Source: DATJXG01 sp035500455
Lineage (GTDB): Bacteria; Acidobacteriota; Terriglobia; Terriglobales; Acidobacteriaceae
Assembly (NCBI GenBank): GCA_035500455.1
Contig: DATJXG010000247.1
Span: 1-28,387 of the forward strand
Length of the DNA stretch: 28,387 bases
Reading direction: 5' to 3'
Under the pieces are notes generated by a model, which was not told where the DNA came from, did no database searches, and was given only the letters and a program-made list of their open reading frames with translations. Shown in pieces: positions 1 to 6,786 of this stretch (the first letter of the stretch is position 1; every line of letters begins with the position of its first letter). The translations under genes were made by a program, and so were the position numbers.

Positions 1-1019
1 CCGGCGACATCCTCGCCGTCGGCTGGATGGCCAACCACGTTCGCGAGCGCATGCACGGCGACCGGACTTACTTTAACGTCAACCGGCATATCAATCCTAC
101 TAACGTTTGCGTGGCGGCCTGCCGCCTGTGCGCTTTCGGCCGCAAAAAAGACACGCCCGGCGCCTACACCATGGCGCTGGAAGAAGCGTTTGAGACCGCG
201 GCTTCCGGATACACCGAGGCGGTGACCGAGTTTCATATTGTCGGCGGCCTGCATCCCGACCTGCCGTTTCAGTACTTTCTCGATCTGATCTCGGGGCTGA
301 AGGAGCGGTTTCCGCAAGTGCACCTCAAGGCCTTCACCATGGTGGAAGTCGCATACCTGGCGCGGCGGGCAAAGCTCTCGATCAGGGAGACGCTGGAGCA
401 ACTGAAAGCCGCCGGCGTGGACTCGCTTCCCGGCGGGGGCGCGGAAATTTTTGCTGACCGGGTACGCCACATCATCTGCGATCACAAAATCGACGGCGGC
501 CAGTGGCTCGATACCGCCCGCCTGGCGCACCAGATCGGGCTAAAATCCAACGCCACCATGCTCTATGGCCACGTGGAAAACGACGAAGACCGCGTGGACC
601 ACCTGTTCAAGCTGCGCGCTTTGCAAGATGAAACCGGCGGCTTCCAGACCTTCATCCCGCTGGCCTTCCATCCCGACAACACTCCGTTGCAGCACTTGCC
701 GAAAACCACCGGCATGCTGGACATCAAGCAGATCGCCGTCAGCCGGCTGGTGCTCGACAACTTCCCGCACATCAAGTCCTATTGGCAGATGATGACGGCG
801 AAGATCGCGCAGATTTCTCTCCGTTTCGGTGCCGACGACATGGACGGCACTGTGATTGAAGAGAAGATTTATCACGACGCCGGCGCCACCACCCCGCAGG
901 GCATGCGGCGCCAGGAACTGGAGCGACTGATCCGGGCGGCGGGACGCGAACCAATCGAGCGTGACACACTCTACCGGCCGGTGACGCGGACGGAGACTTC
1001 GGTTACGGTGGCGGTGTGA
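1..1019 (+). CDS. mqnE: Aminodeoxyfutalosine synthase MqnE (5'-truncated by window edge)
   Basis: Radical SAM enzyme of the futalosine route to menaquinone; it joins the enolpyruvyl product of MqnA to SAM-derived adenosyl radical to give aminodeoxyfutalosine in the cytoplasm. The reading frame is already open at base 3 and reads GDILAVGWMANHVRER, matching the usual MqnE N-terminal region, so the ATG at base 27 is internal and roughly 40 N-terminal residues lie outside the window. The cluster-binding motif CVAACRLC (CX3CX2C) sits about 28-35 residues after that ATG, following the family signature GDRTYFNVNRHINPTNVC. The GGLHPDLPF and LPGGGAEIF segments are also typical of MqnE/MqnC. The C-terminus ends normally at a TGA. 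MqnC is the closest alternative, but the NRHINPTNVC stretch favours MqnE. No other menaquinone gene is visible downstream. Confidence 0.93.
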   Translation, partial: GDILAVGWMANHVRERMHGDRTYFNVNRHINPTNVCVAACRLCAFGRKKDTPGAYTMALEEAFETAASGYTEAVTEFHIVGGLHPDLPFQYFLDLISGLKERFPQVHLKAFTMVEVAYLARRAKLSIRETLEQLKAAGVDSLPGGGAEIFADRVRHIICDHKIDGGQWLDTARLAHQIGLKSNATMLYGHVENDEDRVDHLFKLRALQDETGGFQTFIPLAFHPDNTPLQHLPKTTGMLDIKQIAVSRLVLDNFPHIKSYWQMMTAKIAQISLRFGADDMDGTVIEEKIYHDAGATTPQGMRRQELERLIRAAGREPIERDTLYRPVTRTETSVTVAV

Positions 1020-1112
1020 GACTCGTCCACGAATGATGCACAGGGAACCTTCCTCCGATATGTTTGTTCGTCACATACAAATCCCCTCTGATCTGTAACC
1101 CTCTTTCTAAGT

Positions 1113-1154
1113 GATTGTCATCCTGAGCGAAGCGAAGGACCTATGTACTCTGCC
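1113..1154 (+). repeat. Left terminal inverted repeat of GIY-YIG element
   Basis: This 42-base arm is inverted at 1454-1495 with three mismatches. It covers the ribosome-proximal region and start codon of the nuclease remnant. Its core is the same GAGCGAAGCGA motif found in the other repeat pairs of the window. Confidence 0.8.
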
Positions 1155-1467
1155 AGTGAACACACCTACTACGTCTACATTATGACGAACCGCTCCAAGA
1201 CGCTCTACATCGGTGTCACGAATACCTGGTTCGACGCGTCTGGGAGCACAAGCTGGGCAAGGGTTCCAGGTTCTGCGTGCATTACAAACTGGATTGTCTA
1301 ATATATTTGAGCGCTTCCGGTATGTAGGCAATGCCATTGCACGAGAAAAGCAGATCAGGGGACTGCTCCGGATTAAGAAAATTGCGCTGATTGTGGCGCA
1401 GAACCCCTCTTGGCGCGATCTGAGTGCCGAGTGGTGCGGGCATTTCCAATCGCGGCAGACTGCATAG
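1143..1467 (+). pseudogene. GIY-YIG endonuclease, two frameshifts
   Basis: Single-domain GIY-YIG nuclease (UPF0213/YhbQ-like) of about 108 residues, recovered by joining three frames. The first segment from ATG 1143 reads TYYVYIMTNRSKTLYIGVTN, containing both halves of the signature (YYVYI and LYIGVT). After base ~1224 one base is missing and the frame continues as LVRRVWEHKLGKGSRFC, then CVHYKLDCLIY. A second missing base near 1307 leads to FERFRYVGNAIAREKQIRG, then KKIALIVAQNPSWRDLSAEW and a TAG stop. AIAREKQIKGW-like and NPxWRDLS segments are strongly conserved in this family, so the identification is firm although no single frame is intact. Each frameshift needs one restored base, which fits recent decay, or less probably sequencing error. 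The gene lies wholly within the inverted-repeat element described separately. Confidence 0.85.
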
Positions 1468-1495
1468 GTCCTTCGCTCCGCTCAGGATGACAATC
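1454..1495 (-). repeat. Right terminal inverted repeat of GIY-YIG element
   Basis: Inverted partner of 1113-1154. The last codons and stop of the nuclease remnant are within it. A further half-copy (ATCAGGATGACAAAGGACGCC) follows at about 1521-1541, which suggests repeated insertion or decay at this site. Confidence 0.8.
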
Positions 1496-1553
1496 GAGTC
1501 CTCGCTCTCGATGATAATGAGATCAGGATGACAAAGGACGCCAAGTCGGGTGC

Positions 1554-2558
1554 CTATGGCTTGGCGACGCGGTCCAGATAAAAGCGGAAGAACTGATCCG
1601 AACTCGAATTCAGGCACACCTGCGCATTTGGCGTGCCCGATTCAACCAGGGTTGAGCCTTTCTCATCTACGCGAATGCGCATCGGCTCAACCGGGCAAAG
1701 CTTCGGATCCACCGCGTAGGCCACTGCCATGGCGTCAAACAGCGTGGGCGTTTGCTGGCCCCACTGGTGATACAGAATGGTCAGCGCATCGCTGAGCGGC
1801 GTGCCCTGGCGAAACAGGTACGCGCGCTTTACCTCGTCCAGCTTCAGTTGGGTGGAATCGAGCGGCATCACGTAGAGCGGCACGCCGGCGGCGAAAAGCT
1901 TCTGGGCCGAGGGTATGTCATTCAGAATGTTCCACTCCGGCTGCGGCGGCGATGGCGTCCCATAATCTACGTCGCCGTATCCTCGCTTGATCGATCCGCC
2001 CATGATCACCACGCGCTTGAGCTTGCGGAAAGTCGCCGGGTCTTTATCGATGGCGGCGCCCACATTCACAAGAGGCCCGATGCCGATCAGGGTGATCTGG
2101 CCGGGATAGCGGCGAATCTGGTCGAGCAGAAAATCCACCGCCCCGGGATGTGAAGCTCTGGCGAAGTGGCCGCTCTTCGCGTAGGGGCGCTGGGTGAATT
2201 GATTATTGGCGCGGGTCGGAATTCCGACGGCGACTGGAATCTCGGGATGCCCAACCTCGCCCAGGAAGCGGTCGGCCAGCCTGGCCCTGAGTTCGGTGTC
2301 CCCGAAGGCCGTGGTCACTCCCAGAATCTGCAGCTCGGGACTGCGCAACGCCAGCGCCAGGGCGAAAGCGTCATCGATGTCGTCGCCGAGGTCGGAGTCG
2401 ATGATGACTTTCTCCGGCGGGTTGGATGGCGCGGTAGTTTGAGCGCGCGTGAGGGGCAGGCTGAGAATCGACAATAAAATCGCCACTGCAATCGGAAGTG
2501 CAAGGCCGCCGGCGCGCCACAAATAATCGTTGAATGTTGCGAGTTGGGCAGAGGACAT
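1554..2558 (-). CDS. Exported nucleoside hydrolase (IunH family)
   Basis: Inosine/uridine-preferring nucleoside hydrolase fold, 334 residues from the chosen ATG at 2558; family members split ribonucleosides into base and ribose. The open frame continues upstream to 2774 but that part overlaps a repeat and lacks family similarity. The ATG at 2558 gives a hydrophobic N-terminal segment (residues ~16-36, LPIAVAILLSILSLPLTRA) that looks like a signal peptide, placing the enzyme outside the cytoplasm. The Ca-binding motif is DSDLGDDIDDAFAL (residues 54-67), two residues longer than the canonical DTDPGIDDA. An Asn equivalent is in EWNILND (208-214). The usual C-terminal HDPLAV appears as FDAMAV (274-279): the Asp is kept but the His is Phe, so substrate preference may differ. 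It is divergent to the HPF-sigma gene, and its promoter region holds an inverted repeat. Confidence 0.85.
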   Translation of the reverse strand: MSSAQLATFNDYLWRAGGLALPIAVAILLSILSLPLTRAQTTAPSNPPEKVIIDSDLGDDIDDAFALALALRSPELQILGVTTAFGDTELRARLADRFLGEVGHPEIPVAVGIPTRANNQFTQRPYAKSGHFARASHPGAVDFLLDQIRRYPGQITLIGIGPLVNVGAAIDKDPATFRKLKRVVIMGGSIKRGYGDVDYGTPSPPQPEWNILNDIPSAQKLFAAGVPLYVMPLDSTQLKLDEVKRAYLFRQGTPLSDALTILYHQWGQQTPTLFDAMAVAYAVDPKLCPVEPMRIRVDEKGSTLVESGTPNAQVCLNSSSDQFFRFYLDRVAKP

Positions 2559-2630
2559 TTCGGCACTGATTACACCAGAACAGATTCTCCAAGACAACGG
2601 AGGACGACTGCTATTAGCCCGCAGCGCCTT

Positions 2631-2728
2631 CCGCGGAAGTTCTTGGCGCCCTCGGCGTTGTGGGGTTTTGGGTTGCCTTCGACAACACCAAAATCTTAAA
2701 TCGCCGAGGCCGCCGAGAACCCCCGCGG
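2631..2728. repeat. Inverted repeat in divergent intergenic region
   Basis: Arms CCGCGGAAGTTCTTGGCGCC...CTCGGCG (2631-2657) and CGCCGAGGCC...GAACCCCCGCGG (2702-2728) are near reverse complements. The inner part has a secondary complementarity, GTTGT with ACAAC and TTTTGG with CCAAAA. It belongs to a different sequence family from the GAGCGAAGCGA repeats. It sits between the divergent starts at 2558 and 2836, so it is within 5' regulatory space of both genes. Confidence 0.6.
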
Positions 2729-2835
2729 AGCGCGCCGAAAGCACGGCTACAAATCGGATTTTGTGTTTCTCCACAGGTGTAGAATTGGGGTGTAGCAGAA
2801 AGCTTCACGGGATCCGCTCCCGATCCGAGGCCGAA

Positions 2836-3876
2836 ATGAATGTTCATATCAGCTACAAAGTCCGCAAAACTCCCGATGTTGAAAAGGAAATTCATCACTT
2901 CATTGAAAAATTGCAGCGCCGTCTGCAGGTTTTTCGTCCCGAACTTATCCATCTGAAGGGCAGCGTGGAGGAGAACTCGCCGCGCGAAGGCTTTGTCGTG
3001 GGGTTGAATCTGCGCCTTCCGACCGGTCAAATGGCCGCGCAGAAGGCTGGTCCAACCGCCACCAACGCCATCAAGGGCGCGTTTGACGAACTTCTGCAGC
3101 AGTTTACCAAGCACAAGCAGCAGCTGCGCAGTTCGCAGAAGTCGCGGCGGCGCAAGATTGTCTCGGCCAAGCTCAGGCCGCGCGTGGCTTTTGAAGACAC
3201 CCTGGCGGCGGTGCAGCCGCCTGCGGTCTCCTCCGATGACGTTCGTTCCTATGTCAACGCCCACCTGGGACGATTGCAGCGCTTCATCGAACGCGAGATT
3301 TATTTCCGCGAGACCGCCGACCAGCTCGGTCCGGGCGCGGTCACCTGCGAAGAAGTAATGGATGAGGCCGTGGCCCGCGCTCTTGACGACGGCAAGAAGC
3401 CAGAACGCATCTCCCTGGAGCCTTGGATTTACCGGCTGGCCCTGCGAGCTATGGATGATCTCTCCAGCAGCGATGGCGGGGAGGGTGACAACGTGCGCCT
3501 CGAGGAGTCAACCCGCAAGCAAAACGTGCGCGCCAGTGACGAGCCCGAGTTGCAATTTCATCAGCCGGATGAGACTTTCACCGAGGAAAGCATCATCGCC
3601 GACCGCCGCGTCGCTACTCCGGAAGAGCTTGCCTATTCAGACGAGATGATCTCGCTGATCCAGTTTGCGCTTCGCGGCGTGCATTCGCCCGACCGCGAAG
3701 CCTTTCTGTTGCATGCCATCGAAGGCTTCACCGTGGAAGAGATCACGGCCATCACCGACCGTGGCGCAGAGGATGTGCGATCCTCCATCGCGTCAGCGCA
3801 GGAACATTTGCGTCGGAGCGCCCCAGTCAGTTCCAGGAACCAGGCGCCACTGCGGCAACGAGCGCGGGCCAACTGA
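2836..3876 (+). CDS. HPF/RaiA-like domain fused to sigma-70-like regions
   Basis: This 346-residue protein seems to combine two modules. Residues 1-105 resemble ribosome hibernation factors of the HPF/RaiA/YfiA family: MNVHISYKVRKTPDVEKEIH, HLKGSVEENSP, and a basic tail KHKQQLRSSQKSRRRK (rRNA contact in the family). Residues ~135-212 resemble sigma region 2 of ECF-type factors: VRSYVNAHLGRLQRFIERE, then VTCEEVMDEAVARALDDG and LEPWIYRLALRAMDDL. Residues ~262-328 resemble sigma region 4 with a helix-turn-helix: HSPDREAFLLHAIEGFTVEEITAITDRG, then SSIASAQEHLRRS. The start is chosen at ATG 2836 because GAGG lies five bases upstream and the HPF domain begins there; the frame is open further upstream without similarity. 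A TAGAAT hexamer at 2780-2785 could be a -10 box. Whether the C-terminal part binds RNA polymerase or only a ribosomal partner is unknown. The region 2 core is divergent, so anti-sigma-like or regulator roles are alternatives. Confidence 0.8.
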   Translation: MNVHISYKVRKTPDVEKEIHHFIEKLQRRLQVFRPELIHLKGSVEENSPREGFVVGLNLRLPTGQMAAQKAGPTATNAIKGAFDELLQQFTKHKQQLRSSQKSRRRKIVSAKLRPRVAFEDTLAAVQPPAVSSDDVRSYVNAHLGRLQRFIEREIYFRETADQLGPGAVTCEEVMDEAVARALDDGKKPERISLEPWIYRLALRAMDDLSSSDGGEGDNVRLEESTRKQNVRASDEPELQFHQPDETFTEESIIADRRVATPEELAYSDEMISLIQFALRGVHSPDREAFLLHAIEGFTVEEITAITDRGAEDVRSSIASAQEHLRRSAPVSSRNQAPLRQRARAN

Positions 3877-3888
3877 GGCGCACAGGTT

Positions 3889-3993
3889 TCTCCTTCGTGA
3901 ACCTTCGTGTACGCTTGGTGTCCTTCGTGGTGCGTTTTTAGCCGCCTGGCCTCCAAGGCAAACCACAAAGGACACCAAGGGTTCACGAAGGGG
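3889..3993. repeat. Inverted repeat of CCTTCGTG/CACGAAGG family
   Basis: The left arm (about 3891-3932) reads TCCTTCGTGAACC, then CTTGGTGTCCTTCGTGGT. The right arm (about 3958-3993) is its inverse, ACCACAAAGGACACCAAGG followed by GTTCACGAAGGGGA. The left arm carries about eight extra bases (TTCGTGTACG). The pair occupies the gap between the HPF-sigma gene and the glycosylasparaginase gene and could fold into a long hairpin. No T-run follows, so it is not called a terminator. Confidence 0.65.
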
Positions 3994-4109
3994 ATCTCGG
4001 CGCTTGATAGTGCGCCTCTGCTCGATCCAGTCGCTTCCAACGCTGGAACCTGCTTATCCGACCTGATATTCTGGCGCGTCCTCATTCCCTTCGGTTCGAA
4101 AGGGCGGCC

Positions 4110-5354
4110 ATGCCTTTTTCCCGCCGTGAGTTTATTGCCACTACTGTTGTGGGATCAGTATCCTCGCTGGCTCTGGGCGAGCAGGAGGCGACGGACAACA
4201 GCGAGTCTTCACCGTCAACGCCGGCGAAGCGCCCGATCATCATTTGCGCTCACAACGGTTTCAATTATCTGGATGACGGTTACGCTTACTTAAAAAGCGG
4301 CGGCGATACCCTGGAAGCTGCCATGCGCGTGGTGCGAGGCCCTGAGGATGATCCCAAAGATACCAGCGTCGGCCTGGGCGGGTTGCCCAACGAAGACGGC
4401 GTCGTCGAACTCGACTCCTGCTGCATGCACGGGCCGACGCGCCGCGCCGGTTCCGTAGGCGGGCTGCGCAATATCAAGAATGCGTCGCGGGTGGCCAAGG
4501 CGGTGATGGAGCACACCGGCCACGTAATGCTGGTGGCCGAAGGCGCGGAGCGCTTTGCCGTCGCCATGGGTTTCCCGCGGGAGAATCTGCTCATGGAGCG
4601 CTCCCGCAAAATCTGGCAACTGTGGAAGGAGTATCACTCCAGCGATGACTGGTGGGGACCAGGAATTGGCGATCCGCACTGGCAGCCGCCGCAGACCGCG
4701 CCGCAGTCGGAACTGTGGCCGGAGCGGGTTCGCCGCCTGCAGGAATTGGCCGCCGCGATCGGCATCGAGCCTGAAATGCGCGGCGAGGCGATCCGCAAAG
4801 TCCTGTTTCCACCCACCGGGACCATCCATTGCTCGGTGCTTAACGAGAAGGGCGAAATGTCCGGGTGCACTACCACCAGCGGACTGGCGTTCAAGATGCC
4901 GGGGCGAGTGGGCGACTCGCCCATCATCGGCGCGGGTTGCTACACCGATCAGGACATCGGTTCGGCGGGCGCTACCGGCAGCGGAGAAGAAAATATCAAA
5001 GTTGCCGGCGCGCACACCATCGTAGAGAACATGCGCCACGGCATGTCACCGCAGGAAGCCGGCATGGATGCCCTGAAGCGCATCGTGCGCAACTACAACA
5101 ACGATATGAAGAAGCTGCGCTTCATCGACATGACGTTCTACGTCCTGCGCAAAGACGGCGCCTATGCTGGGGTGTCGCTGTGGGAGGGTTATTCGCCTTC
5201 GCCCTGGGAGGAGCAGAAGCCCAATCCGCATCGCATTGCCGTGCATGACGGCAGCAAGCGCGCAGAGAAGACCGTCGCGCTGTTTGAGGGCTATTCGCAG
5301 GATTTTCCGCCTTTTCCCAAAGTTCCAGCGGCAGACTTGGAACAACTGAAATAG
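4110..5354 (+). CDS. N4-(beta-N-acetylglucosaminyl)-L-asparaginase, Tat-exported
   Basis: Ntn-hydrolase of the glycosylasparaginase family (414 residues), which cleaves the amide between GlcNAc and asparagine and matures by autocleavage. The N-terminus MPFSRREFIATTVVG has the twin-arginine pattern followed by a hydrophobic stretch and ALG, so Tat export is predicted. Family features include DTSVGLGGLPNEDGVVELD (84-102), the GPTRRAGSVGGL segment, and after the predicted cleavage Thr238 (PTGTIHCS) the motif GRVGDSPIIGAGCYTD (265-280) with ATGSGEE. In the classic enzyme the nucleophile lies in HDTIG; here the preceding residues are PTG, a subfamily difference. The ATG at 4110 is chosen because it gives the complete Tat signal. 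No obvious operon partner is adjacent on this strand. Confidence 0.9.
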   Translation: MPFSRREFIATTVVGSVSSLALGEQEATDNSESSPSTPAKRPIIICAHNGFNYLDDGYAYLKSGGDTLEAAMRVVRGPEDDPKDTSVGLGGLPNEDGVVELDSCCMHGPTRRAGSVGGLRNIKNASRVAKAVMEHTGHVMLVAEGAERFAVAMGFPRENLLMERSRKIWQLWKEYHSSDDWWGPGIGDPHWQPPQTAPQSELWPERVRRLQELAAAIGIEPEMRGEAIRKVLFPPTGTIHCSVLNEKGEMSGCTTTSGLAFKMPGRVGDSPIIGAGCYTDQDIGSAGATGSGEENIKVAGAHTIVENMRHGMSPQEAGMDALKRIVRNYNNDMKKLRFIDMTFYVLRKDGAYAGVSLWEGYSPSPWEEQKPNPHRIAVHDGSKRAEKTVALFEGYSQDFPPFPKVPAADLEQLK

Positions 5355-5456
5355 GAAGAGCTGGTGCAGGGGGCTCGCCCCCGTCCCGATATCACCGTGT
5401 AGCCTGAATCCGCCGTTGGCCAACGCAGTGAGTGGTGAAATCCAGACTGGGTGAAA

Positions 5457-5490
5457 CCCAGTTCCCGGTTATCAGTTCCCGGTTTCCAGT
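5457..5490. repeat. 14-bp tandem repeat, CAGTTCCCGG type
   Basis: CAGTTCCCGGTTAT and CAGTTCCCGGTTTC are adjacent 14-base units followed by a partial unit CAGTTG. The same unit in the opposite direction appears at 12961-13020, and related units at 26008-26052. This copy lies directly at the 3' end of the phosphofructokinase gene, whose stop codon overlaps its edge. Confidence 0.65.
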
Positions 5491-5492
5491 TG

Positions 5493-6701
5493 CTACGTCA
5501 GCTCGCTGGTCATGATGAAAAGCGGCTTCATCTCGAAGGTGTGGTAATTGGGCCGGAGGCGCTCGGTGTTGTAGTGTTCCTTCACATTCACGATCTTCTT
5601 CGAGGCGGTTACGGCATCAATCGGCATATTGTCGTAGCGGCCGTTCTTAAGCACCACCAACCGTCCATGAATGCGGCCCAGGATCAAGTCAAGCGCCAGG
5701 TTTCCGTACGCCATAGGGACGATGGAATCGATGGCGTCAGGATCGCCGCAGCGCACCAGGTAGCCGAGTTTCTGGTTCAGCACTTCGATGGTTTTCCCGT
5801 GGTTGTATTTGGGGGAAAGTTCCTTCAGCTTCTCGGAAACCACATCGCCGATCCCGCCCAGCTTTTTGTGCCCAAAGGCATCGGTAGCGTCCTTCTCGAA
5901 TACCATCTCGCCGCCTTCGAACATTGCCCCTTCGGAAACCAAGACCACCGAATATTTACTGGGATTCTTGCTGCGGTCGGCGACCAGCAGTTCCGTCAAC
6001 TGCTCAATGTTGAACTTGTGCTCGGGAATTACGCAGCGGTTGGCGGCGCCGGCCATGGTAGGCAGCATGGCGGTGTAGCCGGCGTAGCGCCCGAAGACTT
6101 CCAGCACCAGAAAGCGCTCGTGCGATCCGGCCGACGTGCGCAGGCTGTTGGTCATCTGGATGGTGCGGGTCACGCAGGTGCTGAAGCCGATGCAGTAATC
6201 CGTACCAGGCACGTCGTTGTCCATAGTCTTGGGAATGGCGATCACCTTGCGCCCTTCCTGGTAGAGGCGTACGCCGTAGCTCAAGGTGTCATCGCCGCCG
6301 ATGGGGATCAGGTAATCAATTCCCAGCCAGTCGAGGTTCTTCAACACCTCCGGCGTCAGGTCGTTCTTTTCCCCGTTGTAAGTTCCCTGCAGGTGGGTGG
6401 GTACGCTTGATTTCTTGACCACGCCCGGGTTGGTGCGCGAGGTATGCAGAAAGGTGCCGCCGGTGCGGCCGGCGCGGTTCACGATCTCCTCGCTCAACGA
6501 CTGAAAGTTGTTGCTGTTGTCGTAGTCCTTCTCGCGAACGATATCCACCAGGCCCGCCCAGCCGCGGCGGATGCCAATCACCTGGTAGCCTTCGCGCAGG
6601 GCGCGGATGGTGACAGCACGGATCGCGGGGTTCAAACCGGGGACATCGCCCCCGCCGGTGAGGATACCAATCACTCCCTTGCGTGTATTCATGTTGGCCA
6701 T
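5493..6701 (-). CDS. Phosphofructokinase, signature residues of the PPi-dependent type
   Basis: Phosphofructokinase-family enzyme of 402 residues that phosphorylates fructose 6-phosphate in glycolysis. The start is set at ATG 6701 (MANMNTRKGVIGILTGGGD); ATG 6692 is an equally possible start, and no clear Shine-Dalgarno sequence separates them. Key motifs are LTGGGDVPGLN (14-24), PIGGDDTLSYG (133-143) and IPKTMDNDVPGTD (156-168). In the family, an Asp at the fourth position of GGD(D/G) and Lys in PKT are associated with pyrophosphate as phosphoryl donor, whereas ATP enzymes have GGDG and PGT. This suggests a reversible PPi-dependent enzyme, but it is a prediction. The gene lies 85 bases downstream of a Ser/Thr kinase on the same strand and may be cotranscribed with it. 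Confidence 0.9.
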   Translation of the reverse strand: MANMNTRKGVIGILTGGGDVPGLNPAIRAVTIRALREGYQVIGIRRGWAGLVDIVREKDYDNSNNFQSLSEEIVNRAGRTGGTFLHTSRTNPGVVKKSSVPTHLQGTYNGEKNDLTPEVLKNLDWLGIDYLIPIGGDDTLSYGVRLYQEGRKVIAIPKTMDNDVPGTDYCIGFSTCVTRTIQMTNSLRTSAGSHERFLVLEVFGRYAGYTAMLPTMAGAANRCVIPEHKFNIEQLTELLVADRSKNPSKYSVVLVSEGAMFEGGEMVFEKDATDAFGHKKLGGIGDVVSEKLKELSPKYNHGKTIEVLNQKLGYLVRCGDPDAIDSIVPMAYGNLALDLILGRIHGRLVVLKNGRYDNMPIDAVTASKKIVNVKEHYNTERLRPNYHTFEMKPLFIMTSELT

Positions 6702-6786
6702 GGTAAATGAATACCGCGCCGGAGAGAATTCTGGCAAGGGGAGGTGCTGCCCTCCGCTGGAGACGTCGCCTGCAATGTCCGGGGAG

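Larger units (their letters stand above)
1113..1495 (+). mobile_element. Small TIR-bounded element carrying a GIY-YIG nuclease remnant
   Basis: Bases 1113-1154 and 1454-1495 are inverted copies of each other, 39 of 42 positions identical by hand alignment. Both contain the core TCATCCTGAGCG followed by (A/G)AGCGAAGGAC. The repeats enclose almost exactly one gene: the ATG of the nuclease (1143-1145) lies in the left repeat and its TAG stop (1465-1467) in the right repeat. The core resembles the shorter repeat pairs at 13162-13265 and 21056-21182. No target-site duplication was identified. The structure suggests a mobile or formerly mobile unit; that is an inference. Confidence 0.65.

Noticed and set aside
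5369..5382. GGGGGCTCGCCCCC as terminator of the glycosylasparaginase gene
   Set aside because: The stem has only five to six pairs and no T-run follows; it looks like a short dispersed repeat.
5451..6410. Long open frame on the plus strand across the phosphofructokinase gene
   Set aside because: It is antisense to a clearly conserved enzyme and its protein shows no recognizable motif; GC-rich codon use opens such shadow frames.
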